From Gautieria morchelliformis (Eukaryota > Basidiomycota > Agaricomycetes > Gomphales > Gomphaceae): a DNA stretch of 64,000 bases. The translations under genes and the position numbers were made by a program. How positions within the stretch are numbered: position 1 is the first letter of the stretch; each line of letters opens with the position of its first letter. Location: NCBI GenBank assembly GCA_015179125.1, contig WHVA01000577.1, positions 1 to 64,000 on the forward strand. The letters run 5' to 3'. The notes beneath the pieces are model-generated. The model did not search any database and was not told where the DNA came from. It saw nothing but the letters and a program-made list of their open reading frames with translations. Below, piece after piece: positions 13,251-25,703 of this stretch.

Positions 13251-13760
13251 CGAACAGTGCACGAACGACAGCTAGTGCGAGCGAGGTGCTGGAATTGTTC
13301 GATAAAGGCTACTACGTACGTACGTATAGTACATACAGTACAGACAGAGAGACGGACAGTTGTGTGGCTTGAGGCTGAGAATATGAAATGGAATGCAGAA
13401 TGCATGTCCAACGAGATGTGAGAAATCATAAATGGGGACTCCAGCGCTGCCATTTAGTCTTAGTCGTGCCCGGGTAAGGATACTCACCGACGAATACATA
13501 TATTGGTGGGGTCAGTGATGTGTTTGCTTGTTCTCGAACACGCTGCGAAAGGCGCGGAAATGTTCGATAAGGCTACATACGTTACGTACATACGAGATTT
13601 TGTGACTTGGGGATGAGAATATGAAATGTCCAACGGGATGTGAAATCATAAATGGGGACTCCAGCCTGCAGGGGGACCCAGCCATTTAGTCTTAATCGTG
13701 CGCAGGTAACGTGGCATGGCGATACTCACCGACGAAAATCTGACATAGGTTGGTCGGGTC
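13250..13760. repeat. Tandem duplication covering the 3' end of TEL1
   Basis: Two diverged copies of about 230-250 bp lie side by side (about 13250-13500 and 13530-13760). Both contain the GTTCGATAA.GGCTA phrase, GAGAATATGAAATG, the word CATAAATGGGGACTCCAGC that encodes the last TEL1 codons, CCATTTAGTCTTA.TCGTG and the splice-donor word ACTCACCGACGAA. The inner copy (higher coordinates) is the one joined to the gene. The outer copy is a spare terminal exon plus 3' UTR. Confidence 0.75.
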
Positions 13761-16700
13761 GGTGGCGCTGGTGATGAGCTCGTTGACGGTGTATTCTATA
13801 CTGAGCGACTGATCCAGCTTCCGGCGCACGGACGTCAGCGCCCTGTCCGCGCTCTCGTCCGCCGCGTCGCTCGCCATGTCGATCCCGAGCCCGAGCCTGA
13901 GCCCGGGCCCGTGCCCCGCCGCGTCGCTCGCCAGGTTCAGGTTCATATTCGAGCCGTCGCTCGGGCCCTGCATGCGCTTGATCTTGATAGCGCTCGCGGT
14001 CCTGTGTGTAATACAACCACGCGACGCATGCGCGCGTGTCAGAAACGGGGCCCCGCGTCATGCTGAGAGTAGAGCGGCGCACCAGGAATGCAGCGGGTCG
14101 TGTCTGAAGACCTCCAGTACGGTCGTGATCACCCCCGACTCGGCGCGGAGGACCCGGAGCGTCTCTTCCGCGCACCGCCGGAACACGCCCTCCGTGCCCG
14201 CCGTCCCCAGTCCGTCTACGATGTCCGCAGTAAGCCGGAAGGGCACAAGCTCTGGTATCGGGAGCAGCTTTCCCTACTCAAAAAAAAAAAGAAAAAAAAA
14301 ACCCCCGTGAGCTTATGTCGGTTCACGTCGACTGAGCGGACCTGGTCGAACGCAATGCCCAGATCTATATGCACGAGCTCGCCGGTGGTCTTGTCGATTA
14401 GGATGTTCGACACGTGGCGGTCGCCCAGGCCCAGAATGTGGCCGACAATGGAAGTCGTCGCCGTGCTGCGCGCGTACTTGAGCCGCGTCGAGAACCAGGC
14501 CAAAGGCTCCTTGTTCCGCTCGGTGAAGAAATGGCGAAACACGGGTCTGAATTTCTGCATCATCTTAAGGAAGCGCTCCCGCATTTTGTCGGGCTGTATA
14601 CCGCTGGCTTGGGTGCATGCTTTTCTGTCGGCCTTTAGCGCCTCGATGCACTCTCCGGGAGTCAAATCGTCGGGGTGATATCTGCAGGTAGTCAGAATAT
14701 AGTCCTGTATTAGGAGGTTAACGGTCACCGTCGATGAGCTGGCGGTAACCATGCCCCAATAGGCATGGTATTCTCAACAAACTCCAGCAAACCGGCCTGA
14801 GGGGAAAGCGGGATCACTTTGTAGCAACGCACACCTAATTGCCGTTTCCTCGTCTGGCGATCCCTCTTCAAAACGACATTCACAAGTTCAAAGACCTGTT
14901 CCATCACGGCATCTTGTCTTAAATCGTCGTGACCTTCACCTTTAAACTGCGAGGAAGCCTGTTAACAAAAAATCCGAAACGCGACTAGGAAAGCTTGCCA
15001 GTTGCTTGTAGTTGCGACCGTCGCTTCCGACACAGTCAGATATCTTTGGAAGGTTTTGTCCGCCGGCTAAGGTAAATTTCCTGGAAAATTTAGCGACCGT
15101 CACGATGCTGGCATACTGCAAGGTGGTGTCCAGTGGGGTGTACGCCGTACTAACAGGAACGGGCAGATTGGAAAGGTCCCGCAGGCGGATTTTGGGCATC
15201 TCGTGCTGAACCCGGTTCGTTTTATAAGCGCTCTTTCCCTTGAGAGGATACTGAGCCCATTCAAGGTAGGCGCTGCACAATAATTCGATAGCTTGTACAC
15301 GTGCAACGTTCGGTCCATCCTGGCGACACATGTGCAGAATGTCGGCAGCAGCCCTCCCGCGACCGGAATTCATGAAAACAGAGGCACCCTTGGCAGACTG
15401 CCGTCGACTGTTGTCATGCTCGTTGTTCGTGGCTCCTTGTTGCAAAGCCCAAACCTGATAAAGGCTGTGGAAAGGATGCTCCCTGCACATCCTCAGGATC
15501 AGGGACTGGAGGTTATTTTGGGCATGTGACACCCTCGTTGAGACCTTGTCGGGTTTGGATAACCTGGCTGATAGTTGATGCGCCAAAAAGATAAACTTGC
15601 GAGAAGCAATTCTTGCGAACGCTTGGCTAAAATTCGGCTGGATGTCGCTTTCGCCAAAATTCGCAAACCAGAGTGAACATAATCGAATGACTGCACTGTC
15701 GTCGAATTCATCGGAAGCTTGAAGGCAGCGGGAGTACATGTCGATCGCTTGAACCAGGAAAGTCTTCCGAGACTCCGTGTGGACGGAGAACTGGGCGACA
15801 TCCTCCTCATAAATAGCCGTAGCCTTACGTTGGTGTTGCGAGAGATGGCTACGCGAAGAATCAGACGTGGTCCTTCGTAAGCTTTCGCTCAATTGCTCAA
15901 GCTCTTGCTTCTTCCGTTCCACGTACACCTTGAGTCGCGACACCTCAGGCGACCTCAGGATGGCATGATACTGCTCCTCAGCGAAAAGGGCGTATTGCTG
16001 AAATACGACGGCTAGTGCTGGGTCCATCGTTTCATCCACCTCCTGGCTCTCGCTTCCGAGGAGCAATGTTGTTCCCTGAGCGAAATACTGCTCGCGTATG
16101 TCAGTGGGCTTTTGCAAACAAGCTTCAGAACTCCACGTGCCCTACACATCGCTTGTTAAGAGCAAATTTAAACCTGGAGTAATGTTCCACATCTGCGTAC
16201 CAATCGAGACAACACAAGCGCGCGTTTGGTGGCCTCTTGATGATTAGGAGCTGGTGCCGCTGCACCCACCACGAGGTTTTTCAAGTATTCCACAGCTGGC
16301 TTATGCTCTTTCAGAAGCCACAGAACATTCGCAAATTCTTGAGAAACCTCGAAAGATGGCACACGTGCCAAGCGCTGCGCGTGCATGATAGCGTTCAAGG
16401 CCGTCTGATAATTTTCCGAGTGTCGTGCGGCCTCAGAGAGCCTCAGGAGACATTTTTGTTCGAGTTGCCGCAGGCCAGCCACGAAGTCGGTTTCCAGATC
16501 TCCGATCTGTTCACGCTGTTCTCTTTGTTTAACTGAATAAAGAAGGCTCATACGAGTGGCGATGATGTTTTCAAGAGTGGTAAAACTAAAAGTACCAGTG
16601 AGTATATAACTTTAGTATAAGCATTCTGAATCACGCACTCGAAGTCTGCAGAAATGTCTACAAAGTCTTCCCAAGCATGTGGTGAAATCTCCTTGGAGGC

Positions 16701-19700
16701 CAACTGATCCTGTATAGCGGCTCCACGCCACTTTCTGATCTCTCCGAGACAGATAAGTGTCTGTACCCTAGACCTTATCTCGACCATGTCTTCATTGCCA
16801 GCGGAACGTAAGCGCAACATCTCATCACGTGAAGAATTTTTCAAAACATTGTCAACAGTTACTTGATCACGATTTCGGTGGATGGCGCGAAGAGCTGTGT
16901 AGAGAGCTGAACCAGTCAGCCCATCGCCACGAGGCTCTGGTAAATCCCACATTTGAGTACGCCAAGCTAGCTCATAACCCAGCTGGGAGGTGTCTGGTGC
17001 TGTTCCAATTGTCTCAGACGATGACGATTGAAGGACCGCCATAGCCAGCTTGTCAAAACCGTTTGAATGGAGTGATTGGTATATACCTTCAGCCCCACGC
17101 AAACCATGGAGACCAACAGCAAACTCAGCACCGTGGAATTTAAAGGCCATATCCCATTGGCCCTCATGATGAAAGCGCCTGGTGAGGAAGCCATGCACAT
17201 CACTACTCTTGATGGCGTAAAACCCGTCCGGTTCTTCAATATGACTATATATGTCGTATAAAATGTCTTCTGTGGCGGCCGCAGCTCCAGAGGATTGGGA
17301 GTAATCAGCGGCTAACTCCAGGAAAAGAAGCGCCGTGGTGTACGCGCCACAGGCCATGGCTCCTCGACTCAAGAGCCGGAAGTCAATATCGAGCCACTTG
17401 TCATACGCAAGAGGGTCGGCTGGTTCCACGGAGGTAGGTTTAATGTTTCTGAGGTGCAAAACCGTTCCCACTATGGCCTGACAACATGACGCTGATCCTT
17501 CTTCCTCCATAAGAATCGACGAGAAATATCGGGATATGAGTGTACGTGCATTGTTTTGATTGGACGCCAGGTTACCATGCACGAGAACTGGTAACATCTT
17601 GGTAGCGAAGGTTGGTTCGGAGTGAATCAATGGCGACAGCTGAGCATAGAACGGATCACTGCTGGCAAGAACATCGCTTAGTAGCATGGCCACCTCACAA
17701 ATCCATCGTTGAAAGTTTCGGGTCAGTAGAGGTTCCAACGTATCAAATTCTTCCAGTGACCGGGAAGAGGTCGTAATCGGAGTAAGAGGACACGAACGCA
17801 AATATGATATCTCATCCTGATATTGTTCGGCCCATGCATGACCATCATGCAGTTCTGCGATGGGCAAGGCAAATAGACTTCGAAGGGTTCTATATGCGCG
17901 GTGGATTGGAGCCGCAACTTCGGTAGACAGGAGATTGAGAAGGGAAAGTATAATTGACCGCATTGGGGAAACGGTAGCTTTGCTCCGGGCTTCAATTGTG
18001 CGTGATTCTTGTACGTCCAGGGTGGAAGCCAAATCTGAAGGCACATCCTCGATATCCAATGAACGTATTTGAGCAGCGTGCTTGAACAGAAGATCCACAA
18101 AAGCGTCAGTATCCTCGTCTTGGATTTCTCCGTGTTGAGGAATGCAACTCTTGAGGTGCCAAAAGTCTTCATTGCAGAATTGCTCTCGAGCGTATGCGCT
18201 AGCGTTAGTTAGATCGCTGAGGCGACGAACGAGGCGAAACTTGTCCGATAAACCGTGCGGGTTCCGTAGAAGATCGGAAAGCGGCTGTGACTGGTAATGA
18301 TCCCAACCTTGTGCGGCCTGCGCGAGTAACCCGCCGGGATGTCGAGGCCATAACGGCAAAGCACTAATGACCTGGGGCTTGATAACGTTTTTGGTGAACA
18401 CCCAAGCTTCGTTCTCGAGCCAATCCAGAAGTTCAGTTCCCAACGCGGCAAGGATAGGATCGTCCACCTCCTGGGCGTAATCATGCGCTATCCGGGCTAT
18501 ACGACCTAGAAGATCAGGAAAGGTTGGCTCAAGAGATTTGAATGAGGCATAATTGCCAAAAGTCCACCCAATCATCCCTTGGGCTACACGTGCCAGGTCA
18601 GATTGGGATAGCAAAATGATGGCACCGCGCAGCAGTGTACGAAGCAGGGTACGATCTTGGAAAGAAGGACCATTGATGGAGATCCAAATATTCAACGCGT
18701 GTAAGAGACGCATTTGCTCATTGACAAGAGGGGAGTCTCCTACAGCCGCGAATAAATAATGTATAACGTGATAGACGATCGATGGGTCGAAAACGCCGCC
18801 AATGTGTTGATCGAGCCATTTTAGAGACCGCCAGACAGTGAGAGCACTAAAGGCTGGTGTGTTTGGATAGTGCATGGTAAAATCCTCTGGCTTTCGATGG
18901 ACATTCAAGGCAGCAAACGCTGCACTAGCTCGGTCTGAACGATTCTGTTCATCCAAGGCTTGAGAAATGGTGCCCTCAGCGGAATAGTCGGTATCACAGA
19001 CTGCCCTCATGATTGAGAACACGATCCTGTCCAACTGGGCTTGCAATATTGCATTAGGTTCAGTGGCATCACTGGCCGCTGTAGAGATTCTGTGTATTTC
19101 ATGAGCGATTGCTTGAGACGTTTCACATGCGTCATCGCTTGTATCGATCCAATTCAAAATGGTGATAGCCACGACGTCCGCAAAACATTCTGTTAGACCC
19201 TCCGATACAGACTTCTGAGCTTTGTCACAGTGGTCAGCGAAGGTTCTTGACCTTAGGTTTACCACAGCCGTTGAGTCTGCAACAGTGGTTACGAAGACCA
19301 TTGGGGCAAGTAGAGTGAAAGTAGCATGACCGCACTGCCTCCTATTTTCGTATCCAAGGAGAGACGGGGGAAAACGGAAGAAGTCCTTCTCTGATTGCAA
19401 GATTGAGACCACGAGTTGCGAGGCATACGCCTCGAAAAGGCTGCGTAAGCTCGGAAACCCCAGACGCGTAGCCACCGCTGAAAGGACCGCTTCGACGACT
19501 GCTGTATAGCTAACATCATGGAGGCAAGTCTCCAGCAAGTGCCAGTAAGGCCCTCGTCGCACCGCCGAGCTGACAACCATTGCATTGCCGAGGTGTAGAA
19601 ATCTCGTCAGCATATGCTCGAACCTGACATAAACATAGAGCTCTGGCAATACCAATATCAACTTATAACTTACTGGTCCAAGTACACTGAAAGTCCATTC

Positions 19701-22700
19701 TTCACTCTCTCATATATGGGCATTGGGTCGACCTTGGTAATTTCTGTTGTACGTAGCAGCCGACCATTCGCGACAGCAAGACGGATCCGCACACGGATGT
19801 CTTCGTCGTCGGCTATTCTAGGTAAGATGTGGGAAGGCAGACGGTCCGTGTCTGGCTGCGGGAACTCCCCTTCGTTCTTAGCAGTATAATCTTCAACAGG
19901 TGGGGACCAGAATACTTCACCCGGGTCGATGGCCAAGTAATGGTCAAGATAACACACAAAGCGATCTCGAACCCTCCACGATGCCATTTTGCCTTCTGAA
20001 GCCATTCCTGAAAGCCAGTCGTGAAGCAGTCGAACCCCTTTGCAGAGTTGCGATTGCGCGACAGCAGGTTGCATCCAAAGATGAGACGTACTGTGCAAGA
20101 ACTGAATCGCCAACATAGTCGACCTAATGCTGCGGGCGGAACTATACGATCTAAGCACTTCTTCCAGTCGATCCTTGAGCATCTCTGCCGTTTTCAGTGT
20201 GACATATAAATATTTCATCCTAACGGACTGAAAGAATTCGGGCGCCAGGGTGAGGAATGCCGACGCTTCGCACTTCTGAAGTAATGTTACAAGTTGCTTA
20301 TCATGTGTTGCACTGTGACTGCCAGACTGAAGCATCGGGGCGACCGTCAAAAACGTGATACAAATCTGAACACAGAGTTCATTAGCACGACCATGTGCAC
20401 GGGAGGTAGAAGGCGTTGAGTTGGCAATCTGGATATGACGAAAATCTTCATCCTCCTCCCCGACGTGACTCAAGACTTGAGAGACTGTCAGAACCTCTAG
20501 AGTTTTGCGAAGATCTGCCATGACCTGGTCGAAGGTATCCTGAACCTAGTAAGAGCATTTCGTATAAGTTTGGAGTAACCTTGAAACAAATAGCGTTTAC
20601 AAACATCGGTACTTTTCCATACCACACTCTGAAGTTCCCTTAGGGTTGACAAAGTGACGGGCTTGGTGGAATTTATGTCCGAAGGCAATGTAACAAGTGT
20701 GGTTCGCTTAACGCCACTTCCTTTGACAGGCCCCAGTATCAAGTCCCACGGATCGTCTTCGCGCCTTGACTCACCGTCGGAGACGAGAGGCTCAAGACCC
20801 ATCAAGATGAGAGCACGCTCATTTTGCTTCCACTTTGATTGCTTGATGCAAGGAGTAGCACGAGCCACAAGCTTGCACGCAGTCTGTATGACGCGTCGGT
20901 TCGATTGTGTACCATTGCGCATAAGAGATGCCTCAAAGTAAAGGGCGATGACAGCTGCGTCGAAGCATCGGCGGACCTTCTCCGGCGTTGCATCCATAGA
21001 TTCATCGTCTCCATCCTTCCATTCATCGCACAGTAAGTCAAGCGACCTCAATATAAGAGCATTAGCTTTGACTTCTCGCAAGCTGGGGGAGACCAGAGAT
21101 GTAGTAGTAGACTGCTGGCTTCCCGAATTCAGGTCGTGGGGACGAGAATGATCTGGTGTACGGAACGATGGAAGACGAGCGTGAAGCAGGTAATCCCGAT
21201 GAGTAGCAGTTCGATGGCGTTCGATGACAGTATCAGTAAGCACGCCGTCCGGTAGCAGATACCGCAGGGAAACTCGGCTGAGTCTGGAAAAGCCACAAGC
21301 ACCTTCCAATAGTGCCAGGACATCAGCTATGGCCTGGGGTGGCATTTGGTGACGCAAATCTGGCCCTACAACTGTCCAGCTTTGTGACAACCAGGCAAGG
21401 ACTTTGTCGGGGACCTGGGACCGATACAAACGCATGTCTTGGCTTGCGATACGGAGACAATCGCACACAAATGCGCAGACACTATCGAACGGAAATGTGG
21501 GTCCCTGGATGACGAGATTGGCGGCAAAGCCCTCAATCTCTGCTAGCACGCGGTGTATGGGAAGTCTTTGACTTGCAAGCAAGACATGTGCGGCGTGAGA
21601 TGCCGCACGTCCGACGCCTAGAACACTTGTACGATGAACGGCCTGGCTCCACATAGCGTTCCAATCTATGGAGCTATCGTCAACTGTACCTGGCGCGGCT
21701 GCTATGGCGCCTAGACATAGGAAGGTCCACGATTGCATAGCAAGGTCGTCTTGCACCAAGAGATTCAGTAAGGTGTTGCAAATCTCCTGCTGCAAAACGT
21801 CATGAAGATCCTGCCAGTGTCGGTCAATTACGAATAGGAGGACCTGCAGGGTGTCCGACCGCCTTTTAGGTGGAATAGTGTCCTTCCGCACTAAGGACAG
21901 AATATCTGTCAGGGGCGATTCACGTCGCCGCCGTTTGGGCTGTGTTCGGCCGTCATATCCTTCGGAATACAGATGAAGCTGAAGAAAATGCTCTCAGTGG
22001 GCCGACTAGGTATATTATCATAGATTACACATACCGCTCTTGCACAGTCTGCATGAAGCTCCAAAATTGCCCACGACAGCGCATGAGGGGGATCAAACTT
22101 ATACCCAGAACGGAATGTCACAGCATCGAAAACCGTGCTCACGTCACTGGACTTTCGGAGATGCAGGCGCAACGAATCCAGAGGCAGACTCTCAAATATG
22201 GATCGGTCGATGTCGTCTTGAAGGCACTCGTAAAACTCGGTGACCCGTTCCTGAACCCGGTTCCTGGAAATTTCTGCCACATTTGGAACCGTAATAAGAT
22301 GGAAGAAGGTAATCATTGTGACCACTAGTTCTTCTCGGACAACCTTGTCTTTTTTCTCCTTTCCGTTCCAATAGGAGAGTAATGGTGACCACATCTTCAG
22401 GGCAAAGTCGGTGCATATTTTAGTCATATTCAATTCCAACTGGGAGAAAACGAGATTGACGGAAACTACGGCGTTGGTGTGAGCGATACTCCAGGTCGGG
22501 AACATAACGAAGAATTGATGGATCCTATCCAGGATATTCTGGGCAATGCCTGGCTTCAAGTAAGGGGCCTGGGGTGATCGTAGTAGAATAACCAGAAGGC
22601 TCATAAATTCAATCTGCTCCTGCGACATAGTGCGAGTGCTTTCAGTTGGACTTGAAATCGAACGTCGCTGCGGCTTGGGCCGAGGCGAATTTGGGCGTGC

Positions 22701-23342
22701 TCTTTTAGATCCAATCGGTCCTTCGTTATCGTCATCGGCAGTGTCCAGGGACGGATCGTCTATATCCACGTCAAATTGGGTCAGGTTTCCATCAAAACTA
22801 GTCTCCAAAAATCCGCGGGGAGATGCTAGGCTGGTTTCCAGGATGACAGCGAATGCAAGGGAGACCAGGGAGACCCATAAATCTGGTTCGAAGTGATCGA
22901 GATGCGGACTGTGAGAGCAAATGACCACGATGCTCTTGATATAGTTGAGCGATACCGGGGCCAGAAGACAGTCTCTGGCTTTGTCGACCATGGTGTTCAT
23001 GAGATGCTCCAATAGAGGTTGAACCACCTTGTATGGCAGAAGGCTCACGTTTCTCTCCGTTGAATTGCGCACGACACTTCCTGCCTTCTCAAGTCGCGTG
23101 ATAGAAACTGCAGTAGCTTTGTGGAGACCCTTCTTGACGCAATTCGCCTTCTCCGTGGAGACAGCAACAAATAATGCTTGAAATACTGCAAGCCATCGCT
23201 TGCTACTCCCCGAGGCACTTGCAAGCCGATCCACGATATCATCGTTAGCCAAGGCTTCATCCATGAGTACTAAAGCGTCCTGGCGCGATTTGACTTTATC
23301 ACTTTGAAGACTAGCAATGATAGCTGTGAGATTTTGCGCCAT
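13646..23342 (-). CDS. TEL1: Tel1/ATM-family PIKK checkpoint kinase
   Basis: This is the DNA double-strand-break and telomere-length kinase. Exon 1 (23342-22035) starts [13 protein letters not shown] with the N-terminal TAN motif ([16 protein letters not shown]). Later boundaries that I can join in frame are 21978 (after a 56-bp intron), 19674/19623, 16174/16141, 14999/14946, 14729/14681, 14342/14273, 14083/14001 and 13730/13665, with the stop at 13648-13646. Boundaries near 20520-20620 and 16560-16640 are not settled. The helical solenoid and FAT region occupy most of the protein. The PI3K-like kinase has [38 protein letters not shown] and the DLG of [10 protein letters not shown]. The FATC domain ends FVGWSPHL, the family C-terminus. 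Length is roughly 3,000 aa, normal for ATM/Tel1. One intron is GC-AG (14947-14998) and one is only 32 bp (16142-16173). It is divergent from the gene at 23729 and convergent with the PAK gene. Confidence 0.95.
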
Positions 23343-23728
23343 GTTGGCCTAGTAAAAGAGACCATGAGTAGATGGTAAGAACAGATGCTTCAGTCTCACA
23401 TGTCTTGGGATACTTAGCAGGGTATGACGCCGCCCGTGGCACGTACCGGCAGCTGCCGATACGCGTCGACGCGAGACCGCGCTTGACTAATCCTCTTCAA
23501 ACATCTCGCGGTGGTATCTTGGTGCTACTCAATTTTCAGACTGAACAACTGTGAGTAAAGTAGCATTACAACGTTTCTTTCGTCGAGGAGTGTTGAAGAA
23601 AACTAGTTTCAGCGTATTATCTTTGCCGTCAACATTTCCCACAAAACACCCACAGCATCAATTGAACATCAAACCCGCTTGCCATGGCCAATAATTGACG
23701 CTCCAATCTGTCTCTACCTCCTACCCTT
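23343..23728. promoter_or_regulatory. Shared divergent promoter region, TEL1 and hypothetical gene
   Basis: These 386 bp separate the two outward-facing start codons. No specific motif is claimed beyond an A/T-rich stretch near 23560-23650. Confidence 0.5.
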
Positions 23729-24670
23729 ATGGCTGTTGTGTTTGGGCCCACTCCTGACGTGTTTTTCGTGTCCTACGGCAGGCGTTACGCTGCTCAGGGC
23801 GTCCCACTGTCATTTACAGACAAAGTGAAAACTGGAGAGCTGGCACCCATGGCTACCTCTTGGATCAGGTGATGACATTGAAAGGAGATGTCGACTGCGT
23901 GAGCACTGATTGCACGTATACAGCATGGATCCGTCTTGTCAATTCTGGGTCGCATGCAATTTCGTGTCCGAGAACAGTGAGTGAAGAAACGATTGCGGAT
24001 AATGATGCACCTTTACCCTTGTGACCATTTCCAGTCCACTCCTCAAACAATCTGCCTGCCAATGTGCACGCTCACCTGATTGGCACACCCACCGCACCCA
24101 AATCCGACTATATATCATTCCCTGCCGAGCGTAACGGTTATTTCGCTAAACACATGGTTGGCTATGGCTGGTCGACTGATCTTCATACGATGTACGAGAA
24201 TGCGATTCTTGCCACACGCGAGCGGGTTGGCCCCCGTACCTTCGATACGACACTCAGGTTCATTTTATTTGGCACACGCGGAACCTACCTGATAGTGTTC
24301 GAGTCTGGGTTCCTTGCCGAGCTTCAAGGCCGGTGTGCCAAAATCAGAACAGCGCTAGCAGAATTCAGTGAGCCAGGGTGGTCTCTAGAGCACGGGAGCG
24401 CGCTGAGCGTGCACAACGAGGACTATTACTTCCTCAAGTTTTCAAAGCGGGGTGTTCCAGGCGTGCAAATACGTGCAAACATGCCTGATTTCATGTACGA
24501 TAAGTTTAAGGAGCTCATGAGAATAGCGGAGAATCCAATCGAAGACCGGGGTGAGTACAGTGAACTTTTTCATAACATGCGTTGCCGACAATTTTTTAGA
24601 AATTGCATTGGAACGACAAATGATTCAGGTTAGACTAGTATTAAACCCTTTTCGCTGCTGGCATATCTGA
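23729..24670 (+). CDS. Hypothetical protein, 4 exons, 259 aa
   Basis: Exons are 23729-23868, 23924-23976, 24035-24550 and 24600-24670. All introns (55, 58 and 49 bp) are GT-AG, and the coding sum is divisible by three. The start is the ATG of MAVVFGPTPDVFFVSYG. No named domain is recognised. A central block with YFAKHMVGYGW, RFILFGTRGTYLIVFE and WSLEHGSALSVHNEDYYFLKF resembles an uncharacterised fungal protein family. There is no signal peptide or transmembrane segment. The stop depends on the last exon; the CAG/GTTAG word at 24627-24632 could be another donor, so the very C-terminus is uncertain. It is transcribed away from TEL1. Confidence 0.75.
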
Positions 24671-25703
24671 CTCTCACGGGGAAGGACATCATCGCGCAGC
24701 GAAGTACGCAACCATCGGTACGCCAACCCTAATTCCAGTAATACTCTACTGACTTAAGTTGGCAGTATCGTTAAAAAGGCTACTAGATTACAGGTCGGGT
24801 TACACTTCGAATGGCATACCGACATTTTCCTAGCCATTTTTTCCTTCTCTTCCGCTAGATTTCTTTTCGGCACATTATATTAGTCATGACAGTCCTTCCA
24901 AAATATTCTTTTTGCGCTCTGGTCGGCATCATCCGGCATGCATTGTTTATGTCATATGAAGATTTTTCCTACTTCTCGGTATTTTTCTTGGCGTCTAGTT
25001 ATTGTCATCACAAGGTCATGGGCTGAAAAATAACAGGCACAGTAAATCAAGTCGACGCAAGACTTCTCTCTATTATGTGGCCACTAGCTGTCGACGAGTT
25101 AGTGCTAATAATCCTCACATGCAAATATCGACTAGTATCGATTAATCTGCTGCACCAGAGCTTTACAAGGCACGACAGTGATTGCTGCGCTTCGGTCCTG
25201 TTCGTATGTTGATCTGCACGTGCTTGCCATTCGCTATCAGACTGGTCAATTTTAAATAGTTTCAATTGCGCCCTGTCATTTGACCTTCCGTAAGATGTCA
25301 CTTGAGATGCCGAGTTGGGGGTTCGATGCACCTTCGCGGATGGCCGTTTCCGTCCCGATGTGTTCGAGAACGCTACTGTAATACGCTAACGTCAAATATC
25401 CATATTGCTATATAAATGTATCTGGCCCTGAAATCCTATAAGGGATAAGTAACGTTATTCGATGTCGTTGTCTCGGAATCATTCGTCACTTGAGTTGCCG
25501 CGAGGGCATTCGGAGACAAAGCCCTCGATAAGGATTGGCTGACGCGTAGGGAACAAGCACATACGGTATGCCAGATGATAGTTGCGGACGCTCCGATGGC
25601 ATGGTGCTTTGAATAAAGGCGCCTGCGAAGGTGAGTATATAACGGCGAAGAAAACGAGGTCTATCCTACCAGTCAGTTGTGGACTGCTTTCTTGTGCCAC
25701 AGA
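24671..25703. other. Intergenic region, no gene seen
   Basis: AT-rich sequence without supported coding potential. Short open frames here lack splice-consistent extensions. Confidence 0.5.
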
